NCBI RefSeq assembly: GCF_005502745.1 | Contig: NZ_SCNL01000005.1 | Coordinates: forward strand, 1 to 64,000 | Length of the DNA stretch: 64,000 nucleotides | From: Sphingomonas sp. 3P27F8 | Lineage (GTDB): Bacteria > Pseudomonadota > Alphaproteobacteria > Sphingomonadales > Sphingomonadaceae | Direction: 5' to 3' | Part shown: positions 35,620 to 45,107 of the stretch, in pieces | Layout of the letters: each line of letters begins with the position of its first letter | Position numbering within the stretch: the stretch's first letter is position 1 | Translations under genes and position numbers: made by a program | Notes under the pieces: model-generated | The model's input: the letters and a program-made list of their open reading frames with translations, nothing else | Told to the model about the DNA's origin: nothing | Databases searched by the model: none

Positions 35620-36174
35620 ATGAAGATCGTGGGTGTCGGCGGCACGTTGCGTGACGGATCGTCAACCGAGCGGATCGTGGCGGCGGTGCTGGCGGCGTGC
35701 GCCGCCGCCGGGGCGGACACCGAGATGTTCGGCGGCGCACAACTGCGCGAACTGCCTCATTTCAACCCCGAGGCGCCCGAGCGCAATGCGGCAGAGCAAC
35801 GCCTCACCGAGGCAGTACGCAGCGCCGATGCCATCGTGATCGGATCGCCGGGCTATCACGGCGGCGTGTCTGGCCTGGTCAAGAACGCGATCGATCTGCT
35901 GGAAGATCTGCGGACCGATTCCCGTCCCTATTTTGAAGGTCGCCCGGTGGGTCTGGTGGTGAGTGCGGCGGGATGGCAGGCCACCGGAGTGACGCTGACG
36001 GCGCTGCGCGGCATCGTCCACGCCATGCGGGGTTGGCCGACACCGCTGGGCATCGCGATAAACTCGATCGTGCAAAAGCCGTTCGCCAGCGACGGCTCGA
36101 TCGCCGACCGCGAACTCGCTGCCGCGATCACGGCGCAGGCAAACCAGCTGATCGGCTTCATCACCCGCTCGTGA
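35620..36174 (+). CDS. NAD(P)H-dependent FMN reductase
   Basis: 184 residues from ATG 35620 with AAGGAGA upstream. Flavodoxin-like fold: VGVGGTLRDGSSTERI (phosphate-binding loop), then IGSPGYHGGVSGLVKNAIDLLED and LVVSAAGWQATG. These match the SsuE/MsuE-type reductases. It lies 66 bp after PQQ dehydrogenase 2 and before a luciferase-like monooxygenase, so it probably supplies reduced FMN to that enzyme as a two-component system. Confidence 0.88.
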   Translation: MKIVGVGGTLRDGSSTERIVAAVLAACAAAGADTEMFGGAQLRELPHFNPEAPERNAAEQRLTEAVRSADAIVIGSPGYHGGVSGLVKNAIDLLEDLRTDSRPYFEGRPVGLVVSAAGWQATGVTLTALRGIVHAMRGWPTPLGIAINSIVQKPFASDGSIADRELAAAITAQANQLIGFITRS

Positions 36175-36475
36175 CACATCCGGCACCATAAGCGGGGTCG
36201 TGATGTGTGCCCAAAATCCCTCTTGTGGGGCCATAATGAGACACCACGCCGTCATGGTGCGCCGATTGACCATCAGCGAGGGTCCCGTCGCTTGACAGCG
36301 CCCCGATTTAGCCGAAAGTGCTTTTTGATGCTGCACTCGAAACCGCCAGTTGGGATCGAAGCCCTGTCTCGATCACCGCCTCGCGATGAAGTACCGACAG
36401 CGTCGGCGACAGGGCGAAGCGCACACACGCGACGAATGGCAGTACCCGCTGATATCTACCGCACAGGAGAGAATT
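36175..36475. other. 301-bp stretch between FMN reductase and monooxygenase genes
   Basis: No gene supported. TTGACA at 36292-36297 with a weak downstream partner (AAAGTG after 17 bp) could be a promoter for the monooxygenase gene, which would then not depend wholly on readthrough from the FMN reductase. Confidence 0.35.
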
Positions 36476-37675
36476 ATGTCTGACAATCTCAAATTCGGTT
36501 CGTTCATTGCCCCGTATCATTCGCTAAACGAGGACGCAGGTCAGGCGATCGAACGCGACCTCGAACTTGTGGTCTATCTCGAAAAGCTCGGTTTTGACGA
36601 GGCGTGGATCGGTGAACATCATTCCGGCGGGATGGAGCTGGTTGGCAGCCCCGAACTGTTCATCGCGATCGCGGCGGAGCGCACCAAGAGCATCACGCTC
36701 GCTACCGGCGTGATCTCGCTGCCTTACCACAATCCGCTGATGACGGCGGAACGGATCAACTTCCTCGATCACGTCACCAAGGGCCGTGTCGTACTGGGCA
36801 TGGGCCCAGGCTCGCTGCCTACCGACGCGCAGATGCTCAGCATTCCGGTTACCGAAAGCCGCAAGCGGATGGATGAGGCGGTCGAAGTGGTCGCGGCGTT
36901 GCTCCGCGGAGAATGGGTGACGAAGAAGACCGACTGGTTCGAGCTCAATAATGCCCATCTGCAGCTACGCCCGTATTCGCGCCCGTCGATCGAAATGGTC
37001 GTGTCAAGCGTCGCATCCCCCGGCGGATCGGTTGCGGCAGGCAAGATCGGTGGCTCGATCCTGTCGGTCGCCGCTACACAGGTCGGCGGCTTCAACACCC
37101 TTGCGTCCAACTGGGCGATCGCGGAACAGTCGGCTGCCGAGCACGGTCATACCATGGATCGCTCCAAATGGCGGCTCGCCGGCCCGATGCATATCGCCGA
37201 AACGCGCGAGCAGGCGCGCAAAGACGTTGAATTCGGCATCCAGGAGTGGGCGCGCTATTTCAGCGACGTAGCCGCACTCTCGCTCATTCCGCCGGGGGCT
37301 GATCCGGTTGAGGCGCTGATCGAATCCGGGTTCGCGGTGATCGGCACCCCGGACGATGCCATCGCGCAGATCGAGCGTCTCGAAAATCAGTCGGGCGGCT
37401 TCGGCACGTTTCTGAACTTCGATACCAACTGGGCGGATTGGGAGCAGAAGAAGCGCAGCTACGAGCTGATCGCACGTCACGTCCGCCCCCATTTCAAGAA
37501 GTCGCAGACCAATCGGTCTGCGTCATGGAACTGGGCTGCTGATCGACGCGAAGAGCTTGTGCAGCAGGTTCAGGCGTCGGTCGGTGTGCGCATCGCGCAA
37601 CACGTCGCGGAAAAGGGAACGAACAATATCAATCCGGAATATCTCGCGGCGATGGGCGTCAAGACCGATAGCTGA
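36476..37675 (+). CDS. Luciferase-like (LLM) flavin-dependent monooxygenase
   Basis: 399 residues from ATG 36476 preceded by AGGAGAG. The bacterial-luciferase TIM barrel is evident: KFGSFIAPYH, GFDEAWIGEHHSGGME, TGVISLPYHNPLMTAERINFLDHVTKGRVVLGMGPG, and IGTPDDAIAQIERL near residue 300. The length and start resemble limonene 1,2-monooxygenase-type and alkanal monooxygenase-alpha-like enzymes, so a terpene, ketone or long-chain substrate is possible. It ends the rightward unit and is followed by a strong terminator. Confidence 0.88.
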   Translation: MSDNLKFGSFIAPYHSLNEDAGQAIERDLELVVYLEKLGFDEAWIGEHHSGGMELVGSPELFIAIAAERTKSITLATGVISLPYHNPLMTAERINFLDHVTKGRVVLGMGPGSLPTDAQMLSIPVTESRKRMDEAVEVVAALLRGEWVTKKTDWFELNNAHLQLRPYSRPSIEMVVSSVASPGGSVAAGKIGGSILSVAATQVGGFNTLASNWAIAEQSAAEHGHTMDRSKWRLAGPMHIAETREQARKDVEFGIQEWARYFSDVAALSLIPPGADPVEALIESGFAVIGTPDDAIAQIERLENQSGGFGTFLNFDTNWADWEQKKRSYELIARHVRPHFKKSQTNRSASWNWAADRREELVQQVQASVGVRIAQHVAEKGTNNINPEYLAAMGVKTDS

Positions 37676-37694
37676 TCTCTCCTGAAGGCCGGAA

Positions 37695-37728
37695 TGCGGG
37701 CGCCGCGAAACTGGGCGCCCGCAGTTTT
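37695..37728 (+). terminator. Rho-independent terminator after the LLM monooxygenase
   Basis: TGCGGGCGCC at 37695-37704 and GGCGCCCGCA at 37714-37723 form a perfect 10-bp GC stem with a 9-nt loop, followed by GTTTT. It lies 20 bp after the monooxygenase stop, before the convergent TetR gene. Confidence 0.75.
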
Positions 37729-37768
37729 CCAGTGTCGGCGGCCGCATCTGGTCAGTTAAAGTACGGCC

Positions 37769-38518
37769 TCAGCCGGTGATGGCAGAGGGAGTGGTCCAGT
37801 TCAGGATCGCGCCGATAACTTCATCGGTGCCTTGCGGTAACAGCGCCTCGGGATAAAGAACCTTCATCCAGATTGTCGCGACGACGTCTGCGATTACCTC
37901 TTCCGCCGGGCCGACGCGATCGACGATCGACCGAAGCTCGGCGTCAGGATGTATGTAATATCGCCGAATGAGGTCATCCAGCATCGCACTGACGGAAAAG
38001 GTGTAAAGTACCGCGATATCCTTGTCCTCGCGCGCACGATAACGCAGCACGCGCTCGCTCACCCGCACGACAAGCCGCATGTTGAAGCGCTGTACGTCGG
38101 GCCGGAAATTGAGGTCATCATCGCCCATCTGTACGACGCAGCGCATCATGCCCGGATTTGCGCGGACAAGTTCGGTCCAGATCAATATTGATTGGCGCAG
38201 CCGCTCGAACGGAGTTTCGCCGCGCGCACGGGGAAACTGCCGGACGCGCAGATCGATATGCGTCTGCATGAAATCCTCGAGAAATTCGAGCATGATTTCC
38301 CGAATGGCTTGGGTACGATCCTTGAAATAGAAGTAGATCGTGGATTCAGCTACGCCGGCTGCCTCGGTTGCATCAGAAAGACGCAGGGCATGATATCCGA
38401 ACTCCTCTAAGCTCTTCGCCAGTCCCACCTTAAGCCGCAGCCGCGTACGATCGCTCTTCTTTTTGCCACGTGCAGCACGAACTTCCCCCTCGAGATATTT
38501 TATATAGTTAACTTCCAT
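37769..38518 (-). CDS. TetR-family transcriptional regulator
   Basis: 249 residues. The N-terminal HTH is LAKSLEEFGYHALRLSDATEAAGVAESTIYFYFKDRTQAIREIM (about residues 33-77). It is preceded by an unusual basic leader (RAARGKKKSDRTRLRL). The C-terminal ligand domain is helical and not recognisable. The gene converges on the LLM monooxygenase and marks the right border of the PQQ/acyl-CoA locus. Control of the divergent promoter at 30424-30769 is likely but inferred. Confidence 0.88.
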   Translation of the reverse strand: MEVNYIKYLEGEVRAARGKKKSDRTRLRLKVGLAKSLEEFGYHALRLSDATEAAGVAESTIYFYFKDRTQAIREIMLEFLEDFMQTHIDLRVRQFPRARGETPFERLRQSILIWTELVRANPGMMRCVVQMGDDDLNFRPDVQRFNMRLVVRVSERVLRYRAREDKDIAVLYTFSVSAMLDDLIRRYYIHPDAELRSIVDRVGPAEEVIADVVATIWMKVLYPEALLPQGTDEVIGAILNWTTPSAITG

Positions 38519-38809
38519 CTGCGCTGCCCAGAAAGGTTGGTATTAGATGGCTTTCGATGCGCAACCATTCCGTTCAAGTCAAGTTAACGCGCTGGATCGA
38601 AGGGGGCGCACCGTCTTACGGGAAGGCCGCACTACCGGGCAGTCGGCGCGGCCCCATGTCTGCGCGCCGAACGACCGCATCGAAAGGGTCGCAAAACGCA
38701 GCAGGGGAGATTATTTTCGGTGTTGGCCGCATATTCATGATGGGCTGCTCGCGGGCACGGCCGCTTGAAGCGCACTGACCGATAGACCGTCTGGAACAAG
38801 CAGGATGAC

Positions 38810-39451
38810 GTGGAACGCATATTGATCGTTGACGATCACCCCATGGTCAGGGACGGGCTGTGCTTCATGGTCAGCTCGGGCCTGAGAGGCTATGTTCCGG
38901 TCGAGGCGTCATCGCTCAACGAGGCGATGAATGCGATCCAGCAAGATATCGAGATCGAACTCGTTCTGCTCGATCTCGATATCCCCGGATCGCGCGGCCT
39001 GTCCGGCCTGATCGAGCTTCGCCGGCGCTTTCCGTGGGTTCCGGTGGTGATCGTGTCCGCATCCCAGGAAACCGGGCTGGCGCGAAAGGCGCTATCGGCA
39101 GGCGCGGCGGGCTTCGTTTCGAAGTCGTCCCCGCGCGAGGAGATCGTAAGGGCGCTAACCGACGTGCTCGCCGGCGGCATTTACGCACCTGAAGGCGCCG
39201 ATGACGGGTCGCATCCCGATGAAGAGACGGGGCAGATCGCTCGCAGGATTGCGACGCTCACCCCGCAGCAACATGTCGTGCTCCAGCTGATCGTGGCAGG
39301 CAAACTGAACAAGCAGATAGCCTATGACCTCGGCGTGTCGATCACGACCGTGAAGGCGCACGTATCCGCGATTCTGAGCAAGCTGCATGTGGTAAGCCGG
39401 ACGCAGGCGGCCATGCTGGCCAGCAAATTCCACCATGGCGGCGAACCCTAG
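38810..39451 (+). CDS. NarL/LuxR-type response regulator
   Basis: 213 residues from GTG 38810 after AGCAGGA. Receiver domain: acidic pair D8-D9 (LIVDDHPMV), phospho-acceptor D55 (LVLLDLDIPG) and K105 (GFVSKSSP). The C-terminal LuxR HTH is LTPQQHVVLQLIVAGKLNKQIAYDLGVSITTVKAHV. It converges on the hybrid kinase gene 40 bp away, a probable partner. Regulators of this type (AgmR/ErbR group) control PQQ alcohol oxidation in pseudomonads; that function here is inference from context. Confidence 0.9.
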   Translation: MERILIVDDHPMVRDGLCFMVSSGLRGYVPVEASSLNEAMNAIQQDIEIELVLLDLDIPGSRGLSGLIELRRRFPWVPVVIVSASQETGLARKALSAGAAGFVSKSSPREEIVRALTDVLAGGIYAPEGADDGSHPDEETGQIARRIATLTPQQHVVLQLIVAGKLNKQIAYDLGVSITTVKAHVSAILSKLHVVSRTQAAMLASKFHHGGEP

Positions 39452-39491
39452 CGCATCACGGCATGGATGAGCCGCAAATCAGCGATCCCGC

Positions 39492-41738
39492 TCAGCTGGT
39501 CAGCGCGGTAAGCAGCGCCCGCAACTGGGCCAGTTTCAGTGGTTTGCGCAGGACGTGCAAGCCGATACCGTTCAGCTGGACATGCAGTTCGGGTGTTCGA
39601 TCCGCCGTCACGATGATAGCAGGGATCGTGACGGGATAGAGCCGCCGAACCGCTTCCACCGCGGCGTCGCCGGTAGCGCCGTTGTCCAGGTGATAATCCG
39701 CGATGATCACATCAGGCCGACATAGCGCCGCCGCCGCGATCGCCGGCTCGGTGCCGATGGCGCCGGCAACCGAGCACCCCCAGCCGCGCAGCAACGCGCC
39801 CATCCCCTCCAGAATGGCAGTGTCATTGTCGATGACGAGCACGCTCATGCCCTCGAGCTGACCGCGCCGGCGTGGGTCGACAATCGGCCCGCTCTCGGTC
39901 CGCCGGGCACCGATCGCCACATGAACGGCGAAGCGCGCACCCTTCCCTCGCGCCGATTCGAGGGTCATGCGATGGCCCAGCATTCGAGTAGCGCGCTGCA
40001 CGATGGCGAGCCCGAGCCCCATGCCGCGTGCGCCCCCTTCATCCCCGACGCGATGAAATTCCTCAAATATCTTGGCGTGATGTTCCGCCGCGATCCCGCG
40101 TCCGGTGTCGACCACCGCGATTTCCAGCATGTCACCCATCGCCGCCGTCGACACCTCGACCGAGCCGTCATCGGTGTAGCGCAAAGCGTTCGATATCAGA
40201 TTTTGCAGGATACGCCGCAACAGGCGCGGATCGGATCGCACCCACATTCCACTATGTTCGATCCGCAGCGTCAATCCGCGCTGCCGTGCCATCGGCGCGA
40301 ACTCTGCCTTCATGCTGCGCAGCAGACCATCCAGCGCGAAATCGACCGGCTCCGCGTTGATGGCGCCCGCATCGAGCCGGGATATCTCGAGCAGAGCCTC
40401 CAGCAGTTCCTCGACGGAATCGAGCGCGGAACCGGCCTGTCGCACCAGCGCACGGGTTGGCGCCGCGAGGCGACGATCGGCGAGGGCAGCCACGAACAAC
40501 CGCGCAGCGTTCAGCGGCTGAAGCAGATCATGGCTTGCCGCGGCCAGGAAGCGCGTCTTGGATAGGTTGGCCTGCTCAGCGGCCGTCTTCGCATCTCGCA
40601 GCGCGGCCTCGGCCGCGAGCCGCTCGGCATTTTCCTGGCTGAGCGCACGGTTCGCTTCGTGAATGTCAGCCGTGCGTTCGCGGACACGGCGCTCGAGCGT
40701 TTCGTTGGCTTCTTCCAGCACGCGCGCGGCACGGATCTGCGCCGTGATGTCGTCGAAGCTCATCACCATGCCGCCGCCGGCCATCGGCGATCGCCGTACC
40801 TCCACCACCTTGCCATCGGCATAGTGGCGCCGCCGCACCATTTCCGGCGCGCCAGGTTCCAGCCATCCGAGCGGTTCATCCCGCTCCATCGGCCCGTTCA
40901 GCGCGGTGCAGGCCGCGACCAGCCCTGCGTGTGTCATGATAAGCCGGATGCCATCCTGCGGCAGGCCGACCACCGCCAGCAGAGGATCGTTCCAGGCGAT
41001 CAGGCGGCGAGCGGCATCATATACGCAGACGCCCTGCACAATCGTGTCCAGCGTGGCCTGGAGGATCGCGCTCTTTTCCGCCAGTTCGCGGGCACGCTCC
41101 CGCGCATCCTCGGCCTTTACCTCGGTGATATCGGTATAGATGCCGACGATTCCGCCATCGCTCGTCCGCCGCTCGTTGATCTGGACCCAGCGGCCGTCGG
41201 CAAGGGCGTGGACATGCCCTCCTCCCGTTGCCATCCGCTGTGCCATGCGTTCCGAAACCCAGCGTTCGGGCGCGACGATGGCCCCCAGCGTGCCGCCGTC
41301 CTTGCCGACCAGCGCGGCGATTTCCGCAAAGGTGATGCCCGGCACGATGTGCGGCGCGATCTTCGGCCAGATCCCGAGATAGGCCTGATTGCAGAGCACC
41401 AGACGATCGCTGGCGTCGAAGATCGCGAATCCTTCCCGGACACTTTCGATCGCATCGCGCAGCCGCAGCTGCGCGCCATCGGCCGCATCCTTCGCGGTCG
41501 CCAGCGCGGCGTTGGTCCGCGCCAGTTCATCCAGCGCCCGTTCGAGCTCGCTGGTCCGCTCCCGCACCTTTGTTTCGAGGCTGATTGCGGTCTCGAAAAG
41601 TGAGAAGGCGTTGCCCTGCAGATCGGTCGAGCGCTCCACCCGATCCATCAGCACCGCGTTGATGCGCCTCAGCTTTACGATTTCCGCCTCGAGCTGCGCG
41701 ACATCCGCCGCGCCCTCATTGATCGCGCGCGCCGCCAT
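39492..41738 (-). CDS. Hybrid sensor histidine kinase (PAS-type sensors, receiver at C-terminus)
   Basis: 748 residues from ATG 41738 overlapping the FIST stop (ATGA). Order: N-terminal coiled coil (about 10-100, ISLETKVRERTSELERALDEL), two PAS-like domains (IESVREGFAIFDASDRLVLCN, LDTIVQGVCVYDAARRLIAWN), second coiled coil, HisKA with H403 (AAASHDLLQPLNAARLF), HATPase (NLISNALRYTD, DTGRGIA, GMGLGLAIV), then a receiver with D681 (VIIADYHLD). There are no membrane segments, so it is a cytosolic kinase. The PAS pair and FIST partner resemble the ErcS'/NahK group linked to alcohol metabolism. Confidence 0.92.
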   Translation of the reverse strand: MAARAINEGAADVAQLEAEIVKLRRINAVLMDRVERSTDLQGNAFSLFETAISLETKVRERTSELERALDELARTNAALATAKDAADGAQLRLRDAIESVREGFAIFDASDRLVLCNQAYLGIWPKIAPHIVPGITFAEIAALVGKDGGTLGAIVAPERWVSERMAQRMATGGGHVHALADGRWVQINERRTSDGGIVGIYTDITEVKAEDARERARELAEKSAILQATLDTIVQGVCVYDAARRLIAWNDPLLAVVGLPQDGIRLIMTHAGLVAACTALNGPMERDEPLGWLEPGAPEMVRRRHYADGKVVEVRRSPMAGGGMVMSFDDITAQIRAARVLEEANETLERRVRERTADIHEANRALSQENAERLAAEAALRDAKTAAEQANLSKTRFLAAASHDLLQPLNAARLFVAALADRRLAAPTRALVRQAGSALDSVEELLEALLEISRLDAGAINAEPVDFALDGLLRSMKAEFAPMARQRGLTLRIEHSGMWVRSDPRLLRRILQNLISNALRYTDDGSVEVSTAAMGDMLEIAVVDTGRGIAAEHHAKIFEEFHRVGDEGGARGMGLGLAIVQRATRMLGHRMTLESARGKGARFAVHVAIGARRTESGPIVDPRRRGQLEGMSVLVIDNDTAILEGMGALLRGWGCSVAGAIGTEPAIAAAALCRPDVIIADYHLDNGATGDAAVEAVRRLYPVTIPAIIVTADRTPELHVQLNGIGLHVLRKPLKLAQLRALLTALTS

Positions 41739-42889
41739 CACCGGCCGATCGCCAGCCCGCTGAACGTCTGGTTGACGTGAAGCGCTCGGAATTGCTCGCC
41801 ATAGGTATTGAAGCCGACGACGCGGCGCTCGACGTATCTGGCGGAAACCGTGCGCGTAAGCTGATGCTGCTCCATTTCCAGCCTGTTCAACACGCAATCG
41901 AACGCGACGATGCGATCCACGCCGCCGACCGCCTCGTCGAGCTCGTTGAAAACGCGATCGAGCCCGCCGACGATGTCACGCCCTTCGCCGAGCGTCAGCA
42001 CCACCCCCTCGTCGATCGCGCAATAGAAGGTGAGGCTCCCGTCGTTATTCGCGGACTGGATCGAGCGGACATAATATTCGCCGCCCGCGCGTACCATCGG
42101 CGGCCGCGCGGCGAACACGCCGGGGCCAAGCTGATCGACCGTGACGCCGGTCAACCGCGCATACTCGCTCGCGGCGGGCTCAGCATTGATCTCGTGCACG
42201 ATGCGCGCCACGGGATCCGCGCTGGTGATCACCATCTTGATCGCGCCGGGCTGATAATGCTGCGATCGGAACAGCCGCATCGGCCGGGTGCTGGAAAGAA
42301 TGGCGACAAGCGCGGCATCGCGCCGAAACTGCCCCTCGTGGAAGACGAATGTCTCCCGGAAAGCCAGACCATCCCCTGAGGAGCCGCCGATCAGCGGAAT
42401 ATCGCCGAGCGCATCCTGAACCGTGACCGTCAGCATTTCCTCGCGATGGGAAAGGCCATCGACGAGGAAGATCGCCGCGCGGTGCTGGTGATCGCCAAGC
42501 CCGCGCGAGCTCTCCGCCGCATTTGCGACAAGCGCGCGGACCGCGCGCCGGGCCTCCGCCGTGTCGAAATCGTCGAGTTGCTCAAATCTTGTCGCGTTCA
42601 GCGCGAAGTGGCTGGCGGGAAATCCGATCGCGGTGATCGTCCCCTCCTCCATGCCGTGCGGCGTGATCTCGCCCGAGGAAGTGCAGCCGATCACGATGAC
42701 GTCTCCGGCAATCGTCGCGATCGCTTCAGCCAGCGTATCGAGCGGGTAGCGGCTGGAGCAGAAGAGCAACGCGCCGGCCAGCGTGCCCGGATCGAGCGAG
42801 GCGAAGAGATCCTCTGCGGCGCGGCGCGGATCATCGATGCGGGTGGATGCGATGCGGATCGCTGCATCGCGCACATGATCGTGGGTCAT
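41738..42889 (-). CDS. FIST N/C-domain sensory protein
   Basis: 383 residues. FIST_N: LFCSSRYPLDTLAEAI, VIGCTSSGEITPHGMEEGTITAIGF, and IPLIGGSSGDGLAFRETFVFHEG. FIST_C: ARIVHEINAEPAASEYARLTG, then RVVGFNTYGEQFRALHVNQTFSGLAIGR. FIST domains are proposed to bind small ligands such as amino acids and to feed signals to kinases. The stop overlaps the kinase start, so the two are translated together and probably interact. It lies 31 bp downstream of the DUF779 gene in the same direction. Confidence 0.9.
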   Translation of the reverse strand: MTHDHVRDAAIRIASTRIDDPRRAAEDLFASLDPGTLAGALLFCSSRYPLDTLAEAIATIAGDVIVIGCTSSGEITPHGMEEGTITAIGFPASHFALNATRFEQLDDFDTAEARRAVRALVANAAESSRGLGDHQHRAAIFLVDGLSHREEMLTVTVQDALGDIPLIGGSSGDGLAFRETFVFHEGQFRRDAALVAILSSTRPMRLFRSQHYQPGAIKMVITSADPVARIVHEINAEPAASEYARLTGVTVDQLGPGVFAARPPMVRAGGEYYVRSIQSANNDGSLTFYCAIDEGVVLTLGEGRDIVGGLDRVFNELDEAVGGVDRIVAFDCVLNRLEMEQHQLTRTVSARYVERRVVGFNTYGEQFRALHVNQTFSGLAIGR

Positions 42890-42920
42890 GACCTCATAAT
42901 GTCACGCCGCTGTTGCGAGG

Positions 42921-43307
42921 TCACGCACCACGCGCCGGCTCGCCTGCCGCAAGCAAAGCGTCCACCTCGGCATCGCTGAACACGCGGCTCCGCACGATGA
43001 AACGAACGCCCTCCGGCCCTTCCAGCGAGAAGCCTGCGCCCCGGCCCGGAACCACGTCGATCGTCACCTGCGTATGGCGCCAGTACTCGAATTGCGCCGC
43101 TCCGATCCAGACGGGTACGCTGTCGGCGATGTGCCCGAGCAGCACATCCTGCCCCCCTACCCTGAACTCACCAGCCGGGTAGCACATCGGGGCGGACCCA
43201 TCGCAACAGCCGCCAGACTGATGAAACATCAGCGGGCCATGCGTCGCGGCCAGCCGTGCGATCAGCGCATCCGCTGCTGGCGTCGAAAGGATTCGTGCTG
43301 GCGTCAT
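42921..43307 (-). CDS. DUF779 protein linked to aldehyde dehydrogenase
   Basis: 128 residues. Its hallmark is FHQSGGCCDGSAPMCYPAGEF near residue 30, with three cysteines that could bind metal or form a redox site, then WRHTQVTIDVVPGRGAGFSLEGPEGVRFIVRSR. DUF779 genes commonly follow acetaldehyde/aldehyde dehydrogenase genes, as here, but the function is unknown. A hairpin separates it from the dehydrogenase, so expression may be lower or independent. Confidence 0.88.
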   Translation of the reverse strand: MTPARILSTPAADALIARLAATHGPLMFHQSGGCCDGSAPMCYPAGEFRVGGQDVLLGHIADSVPVWIGAAQFEYWRHTQVTIDVVPGRGAGFSLEGPEGVRFIVRSRVFSDAEVDALLAAGEPARGA

Positions 43308-43322
43308 GGCTCGATCTCCGAT

Positions 43323-43357
43323 GGAAAAGGCGGCGGGCCCAAAGAGGGGCCCGCCGC
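43323..43357 (-). terminator. Strong hairpin between aldehyde dehydrogenase and DUF779 genes
   Basis: GCGGCGGGCCC (43330-43340) and GGGCCCGCCGC (43347-43357) form a perfect 11-bp stem with loop AAAGAG. In the leftward transcript it is followed by CTTTTCC. It probably ends or attenuates the aldehyde dehydrogenase transcript. Confidence 0.72.
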
Positions 43358-43412
43358 AGGCAGACAGTTCGGAGAGGATTGAGGAACTGCCCGATCCCGC
43401 AGGTTCGAAAGA

Positions 43413-44933
43413 TCAGAAGAAGCCGAGCGCCTTCGGGCTGTAGCTGACCAGCAAATTCTTGGTCTGCTGATAATGATCGAGCATCATCCGGTGGTTTTCG
43501 CGCCCGATGCCGGACTGCTTGTAGCCGCCGAATGCAGCATGCGCGGGATAATGATGATAGCAGTTGGTCCACACGCGGCCGGCCTGGATACCCCGCCCGG
43601 TGCGATAGGCGCGCGTTCCGTCGCGCGTCCATACGCCGGCGCCGAGGCCGTAGAGCGTGTCGTTCGCGATCTCCAGCGCATGCGCCTCGTCACGGAAGGT
43701 CGTGACGGCGAGAACGGGTCCGAAAATCTCCTCCTGGAACACCCGCATCTTGTTGTGGCCTTCGAGAACGGTGGGCTCGACGTAATAGCCCTCGGCGAAT
43801 TCGCCCTCGTGCCGTTTCCGCTGGCCGCCGGTCAGCACCTTTGCGCCCTCCGCGCGGCCGATATCGATGTACGAAAGGATCTTCTCGAGCTGATCGTTCG
43901 ACGCCTGCGCGCCCACCATCGTGGCCGGATCGAGCGGCGATCCCAGCTTGATCGCCTCGACCCGCTTGATCGCGCGTTCCATGAACCGGTCGTAGATCGA
44001 TTCCTGGATCAGCGCGCGGCTGGGGCAGGTGCAAACCTCGCCCTGATTAAGCGCGAACATCGCAAAACCTTCGAGCGCCTTGTCGAAGAAATCGTCATCC
44101 GCGTCCATGATATCGGCAAAGAAGATATTCGGGGACTTGCCCCCAAGTTCGAGCGTCACGGGGATGAGATTTTCGGTCGCATATTGCATGATGAGGCGGC
44201 CGGTGGTCGTTTCGCCGGTGAAGGCGATCTTGGCGATGCGCTTGTTCTGCGCGAGCGGCTTGCCCGCCTCCACACCGAAGCCGTTGACGACGTTGAGCAC
44301 GCCAGGCGGCAGCAGATCGCCGATGATGTCGACAAGCACCATGATCGACATTGGCGTCTGCTCGGCGGGCTTCAGCACGACGCAATTGCCCGCCGCCAGC
44401 GCCGGCGCCAGCTTCCACACTGCCATCAGGATCGGAAAGTTCCAGGGGATGATCTGCCCGACGACACCCAGCGGCTCATGAAAATGATAAGCCACAGTAT
44501 CGTGGTCGAGCTCGGAAAGGCTGCCTTCCTGCGCCCGGATGCAACCGGCAAAATAGCGGAAATGATCGATCGCGAGCGGCAGATCGGCGTTGGTGGTTTC
44601 CCGGATCGGCTTACCGTTGTCGATCGTCTCGACCATCGCGAGCAGGCTCAGCCGCTCTTCCATGCGATCCGCTATCCGGTTCAGGACAAGGGCACGCTCG
44701 GCGGCAGATGTGCGGCCCCAGGCGTCCTTCGCGGCGTGCGCGGCATCAAGCGCCAGTTCGATATCTTCGGCGGTGCCGCGCGCTACCTCGCAGATGTTCT
44801 GTCCAGTAACGGGCGAGGGATTATCGAAATACTGCCCGCGAACCGGGGCTACCCATGCTCCGCCGATGTAATTGTCATATCGCGGCCTGATCACGACATC
44901 GCTCTTCAACGCTTCCAGTGCGCGGCGCAGCAT
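43413..44933 (-). CDS. NAD(P)-dependent aldehyde dehydrogenase (ExaC/acetaldehyde type)
   Basis: 506 residues from ATG 44933 behind an AGGAGAG site; the longer upstream frame is not coding. ALDH motifs: [46 protein letters not shown], catalytic Glu in [12 protein letters not shown], catalytic Cys in [22 protein letters not shown] and [11 protein letters not shown]. It oxidises aldehydes such as acetaldehyde to acids in the cytoplasm. With DUF779, FIST and kinase genes downstream it forms an aldehyde/alcohol response unit. Confidence 0.93.
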   Translation of the reverse strand: MLRRALEALKSDVVIRPRYDNYIGGAWVAPVRGQYFDNPSPVTGQNICEVARGTAEDIELALDAAHAAKDAWGRTSAAERALVLNRIADRMEERLSLLAMVETIDNGKPIRETTNADLPLAIDHFRYFAGCIRAQEGSLSELDHDTVAYHFHEPLGVVGQIIPWNFPILMAVWKLAPALAAGNCVVLKPAEQTPMSIMVLVDIIGDLLPPGVLNVVNGFGVEAGKPLAQNKRIAKIAFTGETTTGRLIMQYATENLIPVTLELGGKSPNIFFADIMDADDDFFDKALEGFAMFALNQGEVCTCPSRALIQESIYDRFMERAIKRVEAIKLGSPLDPATMVGAQASNDQLEKILSYIDIGRAEGAKVLTGGQRKRHEGEFAEGYYVEPTVLEGHNKMRVFQEEIFGPVLAVTTFRDEAHALEIANDTLYGLGAGVWTRDGTRAYRTGRGIQAGRVWTNCYHHYPAHAAFGGYKQSGIGRENHRMMLDHYQQTKNLLVSYSPKALGFF

Positions 44934-45107
44934 CTCTCTCTCCTCATGGCGACACGGTTCAGGGATCACCCTACCGGCGTCGATACAGGACGCACCCTGC
45001 GGCGGACTGCCGAGGGGCGCCATTGTACCAAAGGCCAATTGCAAACCGCCGCGTCGGGGAGATGGTCGCAGCAGGTGAACGGAATATCCGTCACCCTGGA
45101 GATTGTA

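Noticed and set aside
43473-45107. Long + strand frame running through the aldehyde dehydrogenase into pseudoazurin
   Set aside because: Only the final 147 codons from 45108 are real. The upstream part is antisense to the dehydrogenase and would bury the pseudoazurin signal peptide.
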